Assembly: GCA_964603125.1 (NCBI GenBank)
Contig: CAZRUA010000041.1
Span: 1 to 29,284 of the forward strand
Direction: 5' to 3'
DNA: 29,284 bases
Source of the DNA: CAZRUA01 sp964603125
GTDB lineage: Bacteria > Bacteroidota > Bacteroidia > B-17B0 > Aurantibacillaceae
Made by a program: the position numbers and the translations under genes. The stretch's first letter is position 1; each line of letters begins with the position of its first letter. Positions 28,753-29,284 of this stretch are shown in pieces. The notes beneath the pieces are model-generated. The model was not told the origin of the DNA. It worked only from the letters and a program-made list of their open reading frames with translations, and ran no database searches.

Positions 28753-28823
28753 TGCCCTTTCGTCTAACGGCAGGACGTTACTTTTTGACAGTAAATATTG
28801 TGGTTCGAATCCACGAAGGGCAA
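28753..28823 (+). tRNA. tRNA-Gln(UUG)
   Basis: Acceptor TGCCCTT/AAGGGCA, D arm GTC/GAC, anticodon arm TTACT-TTTTGAC-AGTAA giving UUG, T arm TGTGG-TTCGAAT-CCACG, discriminator A. Confidence 0.9.
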
Positions 28824-28844
28824 CAAAAATAAACTTATAGATTA

Positions 28845-28858
28845 TCTGCCGCGGCAGA
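28845..28858. repeat. GC-rich palindrome TCTGCCGCGGCAGA
   Basis: A perfect 14-base palindrome, conspicuous in AT-rich DNA. Confidence 0.75.
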
Positions 28859-28868
28859 GTAAAAGCTG

Positions 28869-28953
28869 CTGTAAAATTACTTAACCGCGAAGTGTGGGGA
28901 TAATTCCGGCGAGCCTTGACGTTGCGAAGAGCTGAGTTTACAGTGCACCGGAA
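28869..28953 (+). ncRNA. Possible H-type pseudoknot RNA
   Basis: CTGTAAA (28869-28875) pairs with TTTACAG (28937-28943), and TTCCGG (28904-28909) pairs with CCGGAA (28948-28953). The order 1-2-1'-2' is that of a pseudoknot. It lies between tRNA-Gln and a tRNA 3' fragment, so it may belong to a larger tRNA-like RNA. Confidence 0.4.
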
Positions 28954-29284
28954 AAGAGAAATCAAAGTAGGGAAGCGTATTTATAGCCATACTATTCAGA
29001 AATGAAAATGGAGGTTCGAATCCCATTAGGGCCGCAGAAAGGGACTGACCTGATAAAAAAGGGTTCAGTCCCTTTGTCATTAAAAGAAAATCGCCCGACA
29101 GACGGGCGATTTCAGCGATTACAGAATTTATTTTTGGAGTTCGAAATGACCCATTTTTTCGATCATAAACAATCCCTTCAGGAAAGACTAATTTTTGCAA
29201 TTTTTCCTTGAGATTTATGCTTCCTTTGAGCCACAATCTCGTGATTTTCAGGCACAATTGGGCTACCTCATGTAGGCTTTCGCA
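28877..29284 (-). CDS. C-terminal end of a probable site-specific recombinase (partial)
   Basis: The frame is open from the window edge. The stretch L-K-E-K-L-Q-K-L-V-F-P-E-G-I-V-Y-D and R-T-P-K-I-N-S resembles the C-terminal tail of Bacteroidota serine recombinases, as I recall them. The catalytic domain would lie outside the window. After about S-G-D-F (near 29085) the frame runs on through two hairpins and the antisense of a tRNA fragment to a stop at 28877, so the original end was probably lost or replaced. Confidence 0.5.
   Translation of the reverse strand, partial: CESLHEVAQLCLKITRLWLKGSINLKEKLQKLVFPEGIVYDRKNGSFRTPKINSVIAEIARLSGDFLLMTKGLNPFLSGQSLSAALMGFEPPFSFLNSMAINTLPYFDFSFPVHCKLSSSQRQGSPELSPHFAVK
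29008..29034 (+). pseudogene. tRNA 3' fragment (T arm and acceptor strand)
   Basis: ATGG-A-GG-TTCGAAT-CCCAT forms a T arm with a bulged A, followed by TAGGGCC and G. No matching acceptor 5' strand (GGCCCTA) is found upstream. It lies next to the recombinase gene, as an attachment-site remnant would. Confidence 0.5.
29038..29075. terminator. Strong hairpin AAAGGGACTGA/TCAGTCCCTTT
   Basis: An 11-bp perfect stem right after the tRNA fragment. It probably ends the plus-strand transcript of the island, though the T-run is short. Confidence 0.6.
29088..29112 (-). terminator. Terminator-like hairpin AAATCGCCCG/CGGGCGATTT
   Basis: A 10-bp stem with 5-base loop. On the minus strand it is followed by TTTTCTTTT, as expected for the recombinase transcript, although the recombinase reading frame passes through it. 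Confidence 0.6.

Noticed and set aside
28729..28965. 78-residue minus-strand ORF over tRNA-Gln
   Set aside because: It runs antisense through tRNA-Gln, has low-complexity composition and no recognisable domain.
28830..29036. tmRNA
   Set aside because: A pseudoknot and a tRNA-like 3' end are present, but there is no matching acceptor 5' strand, no Ala-tRNA G-U identity pair and no tag-peptide frame that I can find.

Overview
The window is AT-rich DNA from a member of the Bacteroidota, probably a Flavobacteriales-like lineage. The reasons are the TAnnTTTG-type -7 promoter boxes, the absence of clear Shine-Dalgarno sequences, the gliding-motility ATPase GldA, secreted proteins with the N-D-N-P-C start typical of the phylum, and DUF4369-thioredoxin lipoproteins. 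The species cannot be named from the sequence.

Positions 1-19100 are ordinary core genome. On the minus strand lie the start of a large secreted protein (cut by the window edge), a small secreted protein, and a four-gene unit gatB - TlpA-like lipoprotein - M1 peptidase - lpxH, with gaps of 4 and 8 bases and a one-base overlap. On the plus strand follow an ECF sigma factor, a small zinc-finger anti-sigma candidate, an MsrB-MsrA lipoprotein fusion and a TolB-like propeller protein. A minus-strand unit gldA - bestrophin channel - beta-carbonic anhydrase comes next. Class Ia ribonucleotide reductase nrdB and nrdA follow, with a shared terminator against an unknown secreted protein.

Positions 19100-29284 form an accessory RNA-repair island. 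The proteins are RtcB RNA ligase, release factor PrfH, a DRB0094/Rnl5-type RNA ligase, an unknown 111-residue protein, a WYL regulator, a small S24/S26-like protein and a slipin. Between them sits a dense set of tRNA genes: Ser(GCU), Ser(UGA), Arg(ACG), Ile(UAU), Lys(UUU), Pro(UGG), His(GUG), Phe(GAA), Tyr(GUA), Trp(CCA) and Gln(UUG). There are also damaged or heavily modified tRNA-like genes, including Leu(UAA)-like, Phe-like and an interrupted Met(CAU)-like gene. The island ends at the C-terminus of a probable site-specific recombinase and a tRNA 3' fragment.

The most striking point is regulation. Four short leader ORFs, one before rtcB, two in tandem before the Rnl5 gene and one before the tRNA array, are each followed by an intrinsic terminator. 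In every case a competing antiterminator helix has its 5' strand at or just after the leader stop codon. This is the layout of ribosome-mediated attenuation. One leader peptide of 25 residues uses 17 of the 20 amino acids, lacking only Asp, Glu and Val, and contains a codon for every anticodon recognised in the island. I infer that any tRNA loss or ribosome damage that stalls the leader ribosome would switch on RNA ligases, the ribosome-rescue factor and replacement tRNAs. The two main promoters also share a 48-bp upstream block at exactly the same distance. RtcB-PrfH and slipin-Rtc associations are known. The multi-codon attenuators and the loop-substituted tRNA genes are what I consider potentially new.
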